DNA of 64,000 nt from Bacillus massilinigeriensis (GTDB lineage Bacteria; Bacillota; Bacilli; Bacillales; Cytobacillaceae): the NCBI RefSeq assembly GCF_900117315.1, contig NZ_LT630337.1:233219-297218 (forward strand), in the 5' to 3' direction. Below are positions 35,365 to 45,176 of the stretch, piece after piece; position 1 is the first letter of the stretch; each line of letters starts with the position of its first letter. The translations under genes and the position numbers were made by a program. The notes under the pieces are model-generated. The model was given only the letters and a program-made list of their open reading frames with translations, was not told the DNA's origin and did not search any database.

Positions 35365-38300
35365 GTTTTGGTACCTTCTCAGTTTTCGGTATAGAGAAAC
35401 AAATATTGTGTCATATTTTAAACATGCCCAGTTTTGGTACCTTCTCAGTTTTCGGTATAGAGAAACAGAAAATAATTTGCTTGCTCATCAACATAAGTTT
35501 TGGTACCTTCTCAGTTTTCGGTATAGAGAAACTTCCTCATACGTTTCGTTGCGCAGGAACGCGTTTTGGTACCTTCTCAGTTTTCGGTATAGAGAAACGT
35601 TTACGATTGAAACGTTTTGGCCCGCGAAGTTTTGGTACCTTCTCAGTTTTCGGTATAGAGAAACTAACTGAAAACCTTGTTGACCAAATGGGTAGTTTTG
35701 GTACCTTCTCAGTTTTCGGTATAGAGAAACTCGACGAGATTCAGAACGTTGACATTCACAGTTTTGGTACCTTCTCAGTTTTCGGTATAGAGAAACTTTT
35801 CGCCATGCCTACACCTCCACGCGCAGGTTTTGGTACCTTCTCAGTTTTCGGTATAGAGAAACACTATATGGCGGATACAATACGACCATATGGTTTTGGT
35901 ACCTTCTCAGTTTTCGGTATAGAGAAACGTTCTGCGTTTTATGACAAATCAATAGAAGGTTTTGGTACCTTCTCAGTTTTCGGTATAGAGAAACTTTTCT
36001 TTATATTCAGATGCTTTTGCACCTGTTTTGGTACCTTCTCAGTTTTCGGTATAGAGAAACAATGTGGCTGAAATGATACCTAAAGAGTCAGTTTTGGTAC
36101 CTTCTCAGTTTTCGGTATAGAGAAACAAAAGTTATTGTTTAGGTAAATGATGTTTGGTTTTGGTACCTTCTCAGTTTTCGGTATAGAGAAACTTGCAACC
36201 AGAGCTTAAAACTGCTCTTACTGTTTTGGTACCTTCTCAGTTTTCGGTATAGAGAAACCCGTCCCAGTACCATTCATTGCTTAACCTTGTTTTGGTACCT
36301 TCTCAGTTTTCGGTATAGAGAAACAAATTTTTAGACAAAGTTAGCGATATAAGGTTTTGGTACCTTCTCAGTTTTCGGTATAGAGAAACGTTTGTTCATC
36401 TCTATTGTTAACCTTTGATGTTTTGGTACCTTCTCAGTTTTCGGTATAGAGAAACCAACTGGTACATCATGACCGTAATTTATGTGTTTTGGTACCTTCT
36501 CAGTTTTCGGTATAGAGAAACTTATCAACATGTAGACGGCTTTATGGTGCAGTTTTGGTACCTTCTCAGTTTTCGGTATAGAGAAACGGTGTTTCAGGAG
36601 GTCATGTTAGCATACTTGTTTTGGTACCTTCTCAGTTTTCGGTATAGAGAAACAAATTTTTAGACAAAGTTAGCGATATAAGGTTTTGGTACCTTCTCAG
36701 TTTTCGGTATAGAGAAACGTTTGTTCATCTCTATTGTTAACCTTTGATGTTTTGGTACCTTCTCAGTTTTCGGTATAGAGAAACCAACTGGTACATCATG
36801 ACCGTAATTTATGTGTTTTGGTACCTTCTCAGTTTTCGGTATAGAGAAACTTATCAACATGTAGACGGCTTTATGGTGCAGTTTTGGTACCTTCTCAGTT
36901 TTCGGTATAGAGAAACGGTGTTTCAGGAGGTCATGTTAGCATAACTGTTTTGGTACCTTCTCAGTTTTCGGTATAGAGAAACAGGTAGTGAATGGAGATA
37001 TTATAGAGACTGGTTTTGGTACCTTCTCAGTTTTCGGTATAGAGAAACAGGGAATAATGTTTATTACCTATTTGGCGGGTTTTGGTACCTTCTCAGTTTT
37101 CGGTATAGAGAAACTGGTTGATAGAGTTTCGTTGTAGGAACCTGGTTTTGGTACCTTCTCAGTTTTCGGTATAGAGAAACAAAAAAAGGTTTACTTTTAT
37201 ATACTTTGGTGTTTTGGTACCTTCTCAGTTTTCGGTATAGAGAAACAAAGCTAGATAAACTCACATCGTTACCTCCGTTTTGGTACCTTCTCAGTTTTCG
37301 GTATAGAGAAACTGCCGCTTCCAACATATCTTTAACGGATAAGTTTTGGTACCTTCTCAGTTTTCGGTATAGAGAAACATACACGATGAGGTCGTGTTGG
37401 ATGTTCCGGTTTTGGTACCTTCTCAGTTTTCGGTATAGAGAAACTAGTTTGTAACGTTGAATTTTTTTAACATGGTTTTGGTACCTTCTCAGTTTTCGGT
37501 ATAGAGAAACAATGGATATTCACGACCGTCTAATCATATTGTTTTGGTACCTTCTCAGTTTTCGGTATAGAGAAACAGGATGTTCAGAATGTGTTTATTC
37601 AACAGAGTTTTGGTACCTTCTCAGTTTTCGGTATAGAGAAACAGTATTACAGTAGTTGGCGGACTTTGTCTGGTTTTGGTACCTTCTCAGTTTTCGGTAT
37701 AGAGAAACATACCTCGACGCGAATCCGCAAGCTGACCTGTTTTGGTACCTTCTCAGTTTTCGGTATAGAGAAACTTTGGCTTCGAATCATCATCGAACGG
37801 AACTGTTTTGGTACCTTCTCAGTTTTCGGTATAGAGAAACTCCACAAAGCCATAGCTTTTGTTACAGCTTGTTTTGGTACCTTCTCAGTTTTCGGTATAG
37901 AGAAACAATCGGATATGTCGATGCAAAGTCTTGGGAGTTTTGGTACCTTCTCAGTTTTCGGTATAGAGAAACGAATTATTGCAGGATGAGTGTCTTTTGT
38001 AAGTTTTGGTACCTTCTCAGTTTTCGGTATAGAGAAACTTTATCTTCTGCTGACACCTTGGACAAAAGGTTTTGGTACCTTCTCAGTTTTCGGTATAGAG
38101 AAACTTAGTTGCTGGTTAGATGCTATTGAATAGTGTTTTGGTACCTTCTCAGTTTTCGGTATAGAGAAACATCCATCCGCTTTCCCAACGACTTTTTTGT
38201 GTTTTGGTACCTTCTCAGTTTTCGGTATAGAGAAACATCCATCCGCTTTCCCAACGACTTTTTTGTGTTTTGGTACCTTCTCAGTTTTCGGTATAGAGAA

Positions 38301-38426
38301 ACTATGCCTTTTACTCCTGAAGGTGGAGTTCCGTTTTGGTACCTTCTCAGTTTTCGGTATAGAGAAACCACCTAATCCGGTAAATGTTGGACAAAGTTGT
38401 TTTGGTACCTTCTCAGTTTTCGGTAT
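35365..38426 (+). CRISPR. CRISPR array, leader-side part (repeats 1-47)
   Basis: Forty-six complete 36-bp repeats and the first 28 bases of repeat 47. Each begins GTTTTGGTACCTTCTC and ends TATAGAGAAAC. Spacers are 30 nt apart from 29-nt spacers after repeats 15 and 20. Repeat spacing is 66 bases, repeats 1-46 are essentially invariant, and the array is oriented + as shown by the anti-repeat and the leader. Spacers 20-24 repeat spacers 15-19, and spacer 44 repeats spacer 43. The array is broken inside repeat 47 by an IS3-family element. Confidence 0.98.
36325..36982 (+). repeat. Tandem duplication of a five-spacer block in the array
   Basis: Block 36325-36653 (spacers 15-19) is repeated at 36654-36982 (spacers 20-24), 329 bases each. 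All bases agree except spacer 24, which differs from spacer 19 at positions 28 and 29 (CT versus AC), next to the repeat. Confidence 0.95.
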
Positions 38427-38500
38427 CCCTCTCTGTTAGGATAGTTGTCGTACGATACTTTAGTGTTATAGTTAAATAAATAACACGGAGGTCGTTCGAT

Positions 38501-39013
38501 ATGACTGAAAAAAATGGAGCACGGTATTCCCAAGAACAAAAAGAAGCTATTATCAAACGCATGATGCCCCCAAATAATGAATCTGTGTCTAGAATTTCAA
38601 AAGAAGTTGGTATTTCAGATGTGACATTATATAAATGGCGTAGAGCAGCACGTGCAGCTGGAGTGGCAACACCTGGCAATGGACAAACAAGCGATAATTG
38701 GAATAGCCAAGATAAGTTCTTAATCGTGATGGAGACGTTCGCGATGAACGAATCGGAGCTTGCCGAGTATTGTCGTAAGAAAGGTTTGTATCGTGAGCAG
38801 ATTGAAGCATGGAAAAATGTGTGCCTTCAGGCAAACGGTCAGGTATTCGAACAAGCCAAACAGTTGAATGGCGCATTGAAGGAAGAACAGAAGCGTGCCA
38901 AGCAATTAGAAAAGGAGCTACAAAAGAAAGAAAAGGCACTAGCCGAAGCTGCAGCGTTATTACTTTTGCGAAAAAAGGCCCAAGCGATTTGGGGGGACGA
39001 CGAGGAAGAATGA
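38501..39013 (+). CDS. IS3-family OrfA (HTH protein), copy 1
   Basis: A 170-residue protein with an N-terminal helix-turn-helix (VSRISKEVGISDVTLYKWRR) and a long lysine/glutamate coiled coil near the C-terminus. It is the DNA-binding partner of the transposase. Its TGA overlaps the OrfB ATG (ATGA), suggesting stop-restart coupling rather than the usual frameshift fusion. Confidence 0.9.
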   Translation: MTEKNGARYSQEQKEAIIKRMMPPNNESVSRISKEVGISDVTLYKWRRAARAAGVATPGNGQTSDNWNSQDKFLIVMETFAMNESELAEYCRKKGLYREQIEAWKNVCLQANGQVFEQAKQLNGALKEEQKRAKQLEKELQKKEKALAEAAALLLLRKKAQAIWGDDEEE

Positions 39014-40068
39014 TTAGCCCGTCAAATCGCGCATTAGCAGTTGAACTAATCCAAGAAGCCAATCAAAACGGTGCGCGATTAGCGAAGGCTTGTGAGGAAC
39101 TTCATATCAGCGTACGGACATACGAGCGCTGGGTAGTAGAGGGTGGAGTGAAGGTCGATCAGCGCCCATTTGCGAAAAGACCAGTACCGAAAAACAAGTT
39201 GTCTGAAGAAGAAAAAGAGGGAATTCTGACAGTTGTCAAACAAGAGGAATACGTCGATTTACCACCTACACAGATTGTCCCAAAGCTTGCGGACAAAGGA
39301 ACTTACATTGCTTCAGAATCCACGTTTTATCGTGTGTTACGTGAAGAAAAAATGCAACACTATCGCGGTCGTAGTCAAAAGCCTGAAAGAAGAATCCCTG
39401 AGAGTCATCTAGCAACAGCACCAAATCAAGTGTGGACATGGGATATTACATGGCTTGGTGGACCGGTGAAAGGTTTGTTTTATCGACTCTATTTAATTCT
39501 TGATTTATTTAGTAGAAAAGCAGTTGGCTGGGAAGTTTGGGAAACAGAAGAGGCAAAACACGCTGAAACGCTTGTGAAAAAGGCGGTTATCAATGAAAAA
39601 ATCCAAGGTGCACCACTCGTATTGCATTCAGATAATGGTAGCCCTATGAAAGCCGAGACATTCCTAAGTTTACTAGAGAAATTGGGCATTCAAAGTTCCT
39701 TTTCAAGACCACGTGTGAGTAATGATAATCCTTACTCAGAAGCGATGTTCCGGACACTCAAATATCGACCGGATTTTCCGCACAAAGGTTTTGCATCACT
39801 CGGAGAAGCAAGAAAATGGGCACAGCAATTTGTCCATTGGTACAACGAGATTCACCTGCATAGTGGGCTAAATTTTGTGACACCTGTACAGTGCCATACC
39901 GGAGCACATTTAGCCATATTGGAAAGGCGAAAAAACGTATACGAAGCAGCGAAGGCTAAACATCCAGAACGTTGGTCAAGAAGCACAAGAAATTGGGCAC
40001 CGAATGAGAAAGTAGCACTCAATCCAATGCGAGATGAGAGTCAAACCGGAGCATTGAGGAAATCATAA
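39010..40068 (+). CDS. IS3-family OrfB transposase, copy 1
   Basis: A 352-residue DDE recombinase: a helix-turn-helix (LAKACEELHISVRTYERW), then an integrase core with Asp in WTWDITWLGG, Asp in LHSDNGSPM and Glu in NPYSEAMFRTLKY, the last two separated by 35 residues. It looks complete. Confidence 0.93.
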   Translation: MISPSNRALAVELIQEANQNGARLAKACEELHISVRTYERWVVEGGVKVDQRPFAKRPVPKNKLSEEEKEGILTVVKQEEYVDLPPTQIVPKLADKGTYIASESTFYRVLREEKMQHYRGRSQKPERRIPESHLATAPNQVWTWDITWLGGPVKGLFYRLYLILDLFSRKAVGWEVWETEEAKHAETLVKKAVINEKIQGAPLVLHSDNGSPMKAETFLSLLEKLGIQSSFSRPRVSNDNPYSEAMFRTLKYRPDFPHKGFASLGEARKWAQQFVHWYNEIHLHSGLNFVTPVQCHTGAHLAILERRKNVYEAAKAKHPERWSRSTRNWAPNEKVALNPMRDESQTGALRKS

Positions 40069-40235
40069 TATTCCCCATTTTCCTGGTGATTTGAATCGAA
40101 AGCACGCTTTTCCTTTCGATTCAAATCACCAGGTCAGCAAGCGCAGCGCGGTAGCCTTGACTAAGCTAGGGCATTGAGAAAATTCTATTAAAATACTAAA
40201 GTAGCTAAATGCGACAACTATATTGACAAACACCG

Positions 40236-42297
40236 GTATAGAGAAACCTGATGTTGAGAGATCTATTTACAAAGCTAGTTTTGGTACCTTCTCAGTTTTC
40301 GGTATAGAGAAACGTCGCTTTAAAACTTACTATCATCCCTGCTGTTTTGGTACCTTCTCAGTTTTCGGTATAGAGAAACTACTGGCTTAAGAAGAACAAG
40401 CCAAAACAGGTTTTGGTACCTTCTCAGTTTTCGGTATAGAGAAACTTTGTGATATTAACCATTAGACTCCTCCTAGTTTTGGTACCTTCTCAGTTTTCGG
40501 TATAGAGAAACTTTCGTTGGCATAAACGACATAAGGCACGTGTTTTGGTACCTTCTCAGTTTTCGGTATAGAGAAACAGGAATCGGAGAGGGGAAAGGGT
40601 TAAAGTTGTTTTGGTACCTTCTCAGTTTTCGGTATAGAGAAACTGCCATGTTGCGGAAAATCAAAGACTCCTTGTTTTGGTACCTTCTCAGTTTTCGGTA
40701 TAGAGAAACTATCCACACTCGCAAGTTCTCCGTAAGCGAGTTTTGGTACCTTCTCAGTTTTCGGTATAGAGAAACACATGCCTGCTATATGTTGGGGCAT
40801 ATCGCGTTTTGGTACCTTCTCAGTTTTCGGTATAGAGAAACTGTGCATACGTGCTACTTCTTTTTGTAACTCGGTTTTGGTACCTTCTCAGTTTTCGGTA
40901 TAGAGAAACAGTTGAAAGCAAAGTTTGACGGTGAAATCGGTTTTGGTACCTTCTCAGTTTTCGGTATAGAGAAACAATTGTCACAGGAATCGTTAACGGG
41001 GTCCGGTTTTGGTACCTTCTCAGTTTTCGGTATAGAGAAACGACGGCTGCGAAGGCGGAGTTTGCCCGATTAGTTTTGGTACCTTCTCAGTTTTCGGTAT
41101 AGAGAAACGTTCGCGTAATCTCAACGTTTACTTGCGGTGTTTTGGTACCTTCTCAGTTTTCGGTATAGAGAAACAATACATTGTAGAAGACACTGACAAC
41201 GGAAGTTTTGGTACCTTCTCAGTTTTCGGTATAGAGAAACAGCCACTTAATAATGGTTTTGTTCTTTAGAGTTTTGGTACCTTCTCAGTTTTCGGTATAG
41301 AGAAACTTCTACAGCTATAGTTTCATCATCGTCATCGTTTTGGTACCTTCTCAGTTTTCGGTATAGAGAAACAATGGTTCTTTCACAGGTGGTACTTTAC
41401 TAGGTTTTGGTACCTTCTCAGTTTTCGGTATAGAGAAACGAAAATGATACTCCTGCAATGGTACATATTGTTTTGGTACCTTCTCAGTTTTCGGTATAGA
41501 GAAACCTATTTAAACAAATATTTGTAAGTAGAAGGGTTTTGGTACCTTCTCAGTTTTCGGTATAGAGAAACTTTTTCGGAAGGAGTGCCCGTAGAAGATA
41601 GTTTTGGTACCTTCTCAGTTTTCGGTATAGAGAAACTTTTTCGGAAGGAGTGCCCGTAGAAGATAGTTTTGGTACCTTCTCAGTTTTCGGTATAGAGAAA
41701 CAGTAAATGTTTTATTGTCAACTTTTGATACGTTTTGGTACCTTCTCAGTTTTCGGTATAGAGAAACTCGTTGTAGCTGAAAGAATGACTGGGGTGGGTT
41801 TTGGTACCTTCTCAGTTTTCGGTATAGAGAAACAGAACCAATTCACCCCTGTTACTAACGGTGGTTTTGGTACCTTCTCAGTTTTCGGTATAGAGAAACA
41901 GTTAAATCTTCCTGCCACTGTTCGAATGAGTTTTGGTACCTTCTCAGTTTTCGGTATAGAGAAACTCACCGTATTTCTTTCTGAATATCTCAAGGGTTTT
42001 GGTACCTTCTCAGTTTTCGGTATAGAGAAACTCTGTTGCTCTAGTTGTTTGTTGTCACTAAGTTTTGGTACCTTCTCAGTTTTCGGTATAGAGAAACATG
42101 CAGGAATCTATAATTTTACTGGATGGGGTTTTGGTACCTTCTCAGTTTTCGGTATAGAGAAACTTCCAATGTTTCTTTATCTTCTTCCAACTTAGTTTTG
42201 GTACCTTCTCAGTTTTCGGTATAGAGAAACCTGTGTTTAGTGGAGAACTTCCTCCATCTGGTTTTGGTACCTTCTCAGATTCTTGTGTTGAGAAAAC
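40236..42297 (+). CRISPR. CRISPR array, distal part (rest of repeat 47 to repeat 78)
   Basis: Continuation of the same array after the insertion: the last 12 bases of repeat 47 (40236-40247), repeats 48-77 complete, and a decayed terminal repeat 78 (42261-42297) whose 3' half is changed (CAGATTCTTGTGTTGAG). That decay marks the trailer end and confirms direction. Spacers 47-77 are mostly 30 nt, with 31-nt (59, 64, 76), 32-nt (56) and 29-nt (67, 68) exceptions. Spacer 68 repeats spacer 67. The total for the array is 78 repeats and 77 spacers. Confidence 0.97.
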
Positions 42298-42439
42298 TAC
42301 GAATAAAAGGTTTTAATTCATCAAAATAACAAAAAATTCAAATATTTATCCATTTTGTGAATTATATATTCAATTCCTCATACGTCTGTTTAATCTTGGT
42401 AAAATGAAGGTGAAACATTAATAAAGGAAGAGGCGAGCC

Positions 42440-43097
42440 GTGATGAAGTATAGGCGATCGATTAGTTTGCTTTCCATCAGCCTCATTTTTCTTTTAGTAA
42501 TAGCATCTCTATTTGGAATATTAACAAGAAGGGGGCCGGGAGAACATAAAATTGAGTCATTTCGAGGAGGAGACGTCTTCGTTTATGGTAAGGGGCTATA
42601 TGAAAATGAACCTGTTTCAAATGCTGTTCAAGTTATAGCTCAGGACATGGTCACGATTTTGTTAGGTATTCCTTTGCTATTATTTTCTCTTATTTTATTT
42701 CGAAGAGGGTCACTAAGAGGACAATTTATTCTTGCTGGAACGTTGGGTTACTTTTTATACACCTATGCATCTTATACCTTTCTCTTAATGTATAACCACT
42801 TTTTCCTAATTTATGTTCTTCTTATGTCTATTAGTTTTTTTGCATTTATTTTAGTCATGATGTCATTTGATATAAAAAATCTAGGAACCTTTTTTACTCC
42901 TAAAATACCAGCAAAGTGGATTGGTGGGGTTCTCATTTTGATGGGGAGTGGGGTCTTATTGATGTGGATGGGACGAATTCTTCCATCTATGAAGAATGGA
43001 ACCGTTCCAGAAGGGTTGGAGCATTCAACTACCTTAGTTATTCAAGCATTGGATTTAGGGTTTATCGTACCGATTGCCATTCTTGCAGGGATATTAA
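42440..43097 (+). pseudogene. Multi-pass membrane protein, 5' part, split by IS3 element
   Basis: The first about 219 codons of a membrane protein of unknown family, with about six hydrophobic segments (SLLSISLIFLLVIASLFGIL is the first) and a soluble loop at about residues 28-55. The frame runs on into the insertion and stops at 43150. Joining base 43097 to base 44908 restores one 307-codon frame (ILTIRRKPFGYLL across the junction). GTG 42440 or ATG 42443 follows AGGAAGAGG. Confidence 0.75.
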
Positions 43098-43171
43098 CCC
43101 TCTCTGTTAGGATAGATGTCGTAGGATACTTTAGTGTTATAGTTAAATAAATAACACGGAGGTTGAGCGAT

Positions 43172-43684
43172 ATGAAAAGAAAAAATGGGACACGATATAC
43201 ACAGGAATATAAAGCAGCTATTGTTAAACGAATGATGCCCCCAAATAATGAATCTGTTACGAAAATTGCGAAAGAAGAAGGCATCTCAGATGTGACCTTG
43301 TACAGTTGGCGTAAAGAAGCTCGTGAGACTGGTGTCGCAGCACCTGGCAATGGACAAACGAGTGACAAATGGAGTAGCCAAGATAAGTTTCTAATCGTGA
43401 TGGAGACGTTCGCATTGAATGAAACAGAGCTGGCTGAGTATTGTCGTAAAAAGGGGCTGTATCGTGAACAGATTGAAGCATGGAAAAGTGTATGCCTTCA
43501 GGCAAATGGTCAGGCATTCGATCAAGCAAAACAACTGAATGGCGCTTTGAAGGAAGAACAGAAGCGTGCCAAACTATTAGAAAAAGAGCTACAAAAGAAA
43601 GAGAAGGCACTAGCTGAAGCTGCGGCATTATTACTTTTGCGAAAAAAGGCCCAAGCGATTTGGGGGGACGACGAGGAAGAATGA
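43172..43684 (+). CDS. IS3-family OrfA, copy 2
   Basis: A 170-residue homologue of the copy 1 OrfA; the helix-turn-helix reads VTKIAKEEGISDVTLYSWRK. The C-terminal half is nearly identical to copy 1, while the N-terminal half has diverged. I start at the ATG at 43172 after ACGGAGG, by analogy with copy 1. Confidence 0.9.
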   Translation: MKRKNGTRYTQEYKAAIVKRMMPPNNESVTKIAKEEGISDVTLYSWRKEARETGVAAPGNGQTSDKWSSQDKFLIVMETFALNETELAEYCRKKGLYREQIEAWKSVCLQANGQAFDQAKQLNGALKEEQKRAKLLEKELQKKEKALAEAAALLLLRKKAQAIWGDDEEE

Positions 43685-44715
43685 TTAGCCCGTCAAATCG
43701 CGCATTAGCAGTCAAACTCATCCAAGAAGCCAATCAAAATGGTGCGCGATTAGCGAAGGCTTGCGAGGAGCTTCATATCAGCGTTCGTACCTATGAACGT
43801 TGGGTGGAAGATGGTGGTGTGAAGGTTGATCAACGCCCACTTGTGAAAAGACCCGTACCAAAAAATAAGTTGTCTGAAAAGGAAAAAGAAGAAATATTAA
43901 CGGTTGTCAAACAGGAAGAATACGTCGATTTACCCCCGACACAAATTGTACCAAAGCTTGCGGACAAAGGGACTTACATTGCGTCAGAATCCACCTTTTA
44001 TCGTGTGTTACGTGAAGAAAAAATGCAGAATCATCGTGGTCGTAGTCAAAAGCCTGGGAAAAGAATTCCTGAGAGTCATCTAGCAACATCGCCAAATCAG
44101 GTATGGACATGGGATATTACGTGGCTGGGTGGACCTGTGAAAGGGTTGTATTATCGACTCTATTTAATTCTCGATTTATTTAGTAGAAAAGCAGTTGGCT
44201 GGGAAGTGTGGGAAACAGAAGAGGCAAAGCACGCTGAAACACTTGTGAAAAAGGCAGTGATCAATGAAAAAATCAAAGGCGCACCACTCGTATTGCATTC
44301 TGATAATGGTAGTCCTATGAAAGCCGAGACATTTTTAAGTTTACTAGAGAAACTGGGAATTCAAAGTTCCTTTTCAAGACCTCGTGTAAGTAATGATAAT
44401 CCTTACTCAGAAGCCATGTTTCGTACACTTAAATATAGACCGGATTACCCGCATAAAGGCTTTGCATCACTCGCAGAGGCAAGGGAATGGGCACAGAAAT
44501 TTGTCTATTGGTACAACGAGATTCACTTGCATAGTGGATTAAATTTTGTGACACCTGTACAGTGTCATACTGGAGCACACGTAGCGATATTAGAAAAGAG
44601 AAAAGATATATACGAAGCAGCGAGAGCTAAACATCCTGAGCGTTGGACGAGAGGCACGAGAAATTGGAGACCGAATGAACAAGTAGCGCTAAATCCAATG
44701 AGAGATGAGAGGTAA
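43681..44715 (+). CDS. IS3-family OrfB transposase, copy 2
   Basis: A 344-residue DDE transposase with the same Asp-Asp-Glu residues as copy 1 and the same ATGA overlap with OrfA. It ends eight residues earlier than copy 1 because of changes near the stop. Confidence 0.92.
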   Translation: MISPSNRALAVKLIQEANQNGARLAKACEELHISVRTYERWVEDGGVKVDQRPLVKRPVPKNKLSEKEKEEILTVVKQEEYVDLPPTQIVPKLADKGTYIASESTFYRVLREEKMQNHRGRSQKPGKRIPESHLATSPNQVWTWDITWLGGPVKGLYYRLYLILDLFSRKAVGWEVWETEEAKHAETLVKKAVINEKIKGAPLVLHSDNGSPMKAETFLSLLEKLGIQSSFSRPRVSNDNPYSEAMFRTLKYRPDYPHKGFASLAEAREWAQKFVYWYNEIHLHSGLNFVTPVQCHTGAHVAILEKRKDIYEAARAKHPERWTRGTRNWRPNEQVALNPMRDER

Positions 44716-44907
44716 ACTGAAACATTGAAGAAATCATAATATCCCATTTCTCTGGTGGTTTGAATCGAAAGAGCGCTTTTCCTTTCGATTCAAACCACCA
44801 GACCACCAAGCGCAGCGCGGTAGCTTTATTTGAACTCGGGATTTAAGGAATTCTCTTAAAATACTAAAGTAATAAAATACGACAACTATATTGACAAACA
44901 CCGTTAA

Positions 44908-45173
44908 CCATTCGGAGAAAGCCTTTTGGTTATTTGCTTGCCTCAATTGTTATTGTGAAACTGTTCACATTGTCGACGGCTGTTACATTTATGGCATTTA
45001 GTATGAAAATGGTTGGTTTAGAGGTAAGCTTAGTCGAATCATTGTCGTTTTCAGTCATTACATTAATTTTTATCTTTTTGATGTGTTTGATTATTAATCA
45101 TGTTGAAGAGAACCCACATACGATTATTACCGATATTTTGGATGACGAATCATTATTCCAGAAAGGAGAATAA
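44908..45173 (+). pseudogene. Membrane protein, 3' part
   Basis: The last 88 codons of the split membrane protein, with two further hydrophobic segments and an acidic tail (TDILDDESLFQKGE). It ends three bases before the flavodoxin-like gene, so the intact gene would have been its operon partner. Confidence 0.72.
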
Positions 45174-45176
45174 GAA

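Larger units (their letters stand above)
38427..40235 (+). mobile_element. IS3-family insertion sequence inside CRISPR repeat 47
   Basis: A 1809-bp element flanked by the 4-bp duplication GTAT (38423-38426 and 40236-40239), which belongs to the repeat. Imperfect inverted ends share ATAGTTGTCGTA internally, and both ends begin with C. It carries two ORFs and, near the right end, a 21-bp perfect inverted repeat (40082-40102 with 40113-40133). The boundaries are set by comparing with the second copy at 43098-44903, whose flanking TTAA duplication fits the same ends. Confidence 0.9.
43098..44903 (+). mobile_element. IS3-family insertion sequence, second copy
   Basis: A 1806-bp relative of the element at 38427-40235, flanked by TTAA duplications at 43094-43097 and 44904-44907. 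The two copies differ at many positions (for example in the OrfA N-terminus), so they are diverged relatives rather than a recent local copy. The subterminal hairpin is preserved with paired changes (44751-44771 with 44782-44802). Confidence 0.9.

Noticed and set aside
35406-38439. Long open frames through the CRISPR array with the repeated peptide FGTFSVFGIEK or FWYLLSFRYRET
   Set aside because: They arise because the 36-bp repeat and 30-nt spacers keep the frame; no ribosome sites and no real protein family.
40224-40247. Hybrid outward promoter from TTGACA at the right end of the IS3 element driving the distal spacers
   Set aside because: TTGACA is present, but no -10 box occurs at 16-18 bases; the nearby TATAGA is only 8 bases away.
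35365-42297. Two separate CRISPR arrays
   Set aside because: The two parts join exactly within repeat 47 once the insertion sequence and its GTAT duplication are removed, so it is one array.
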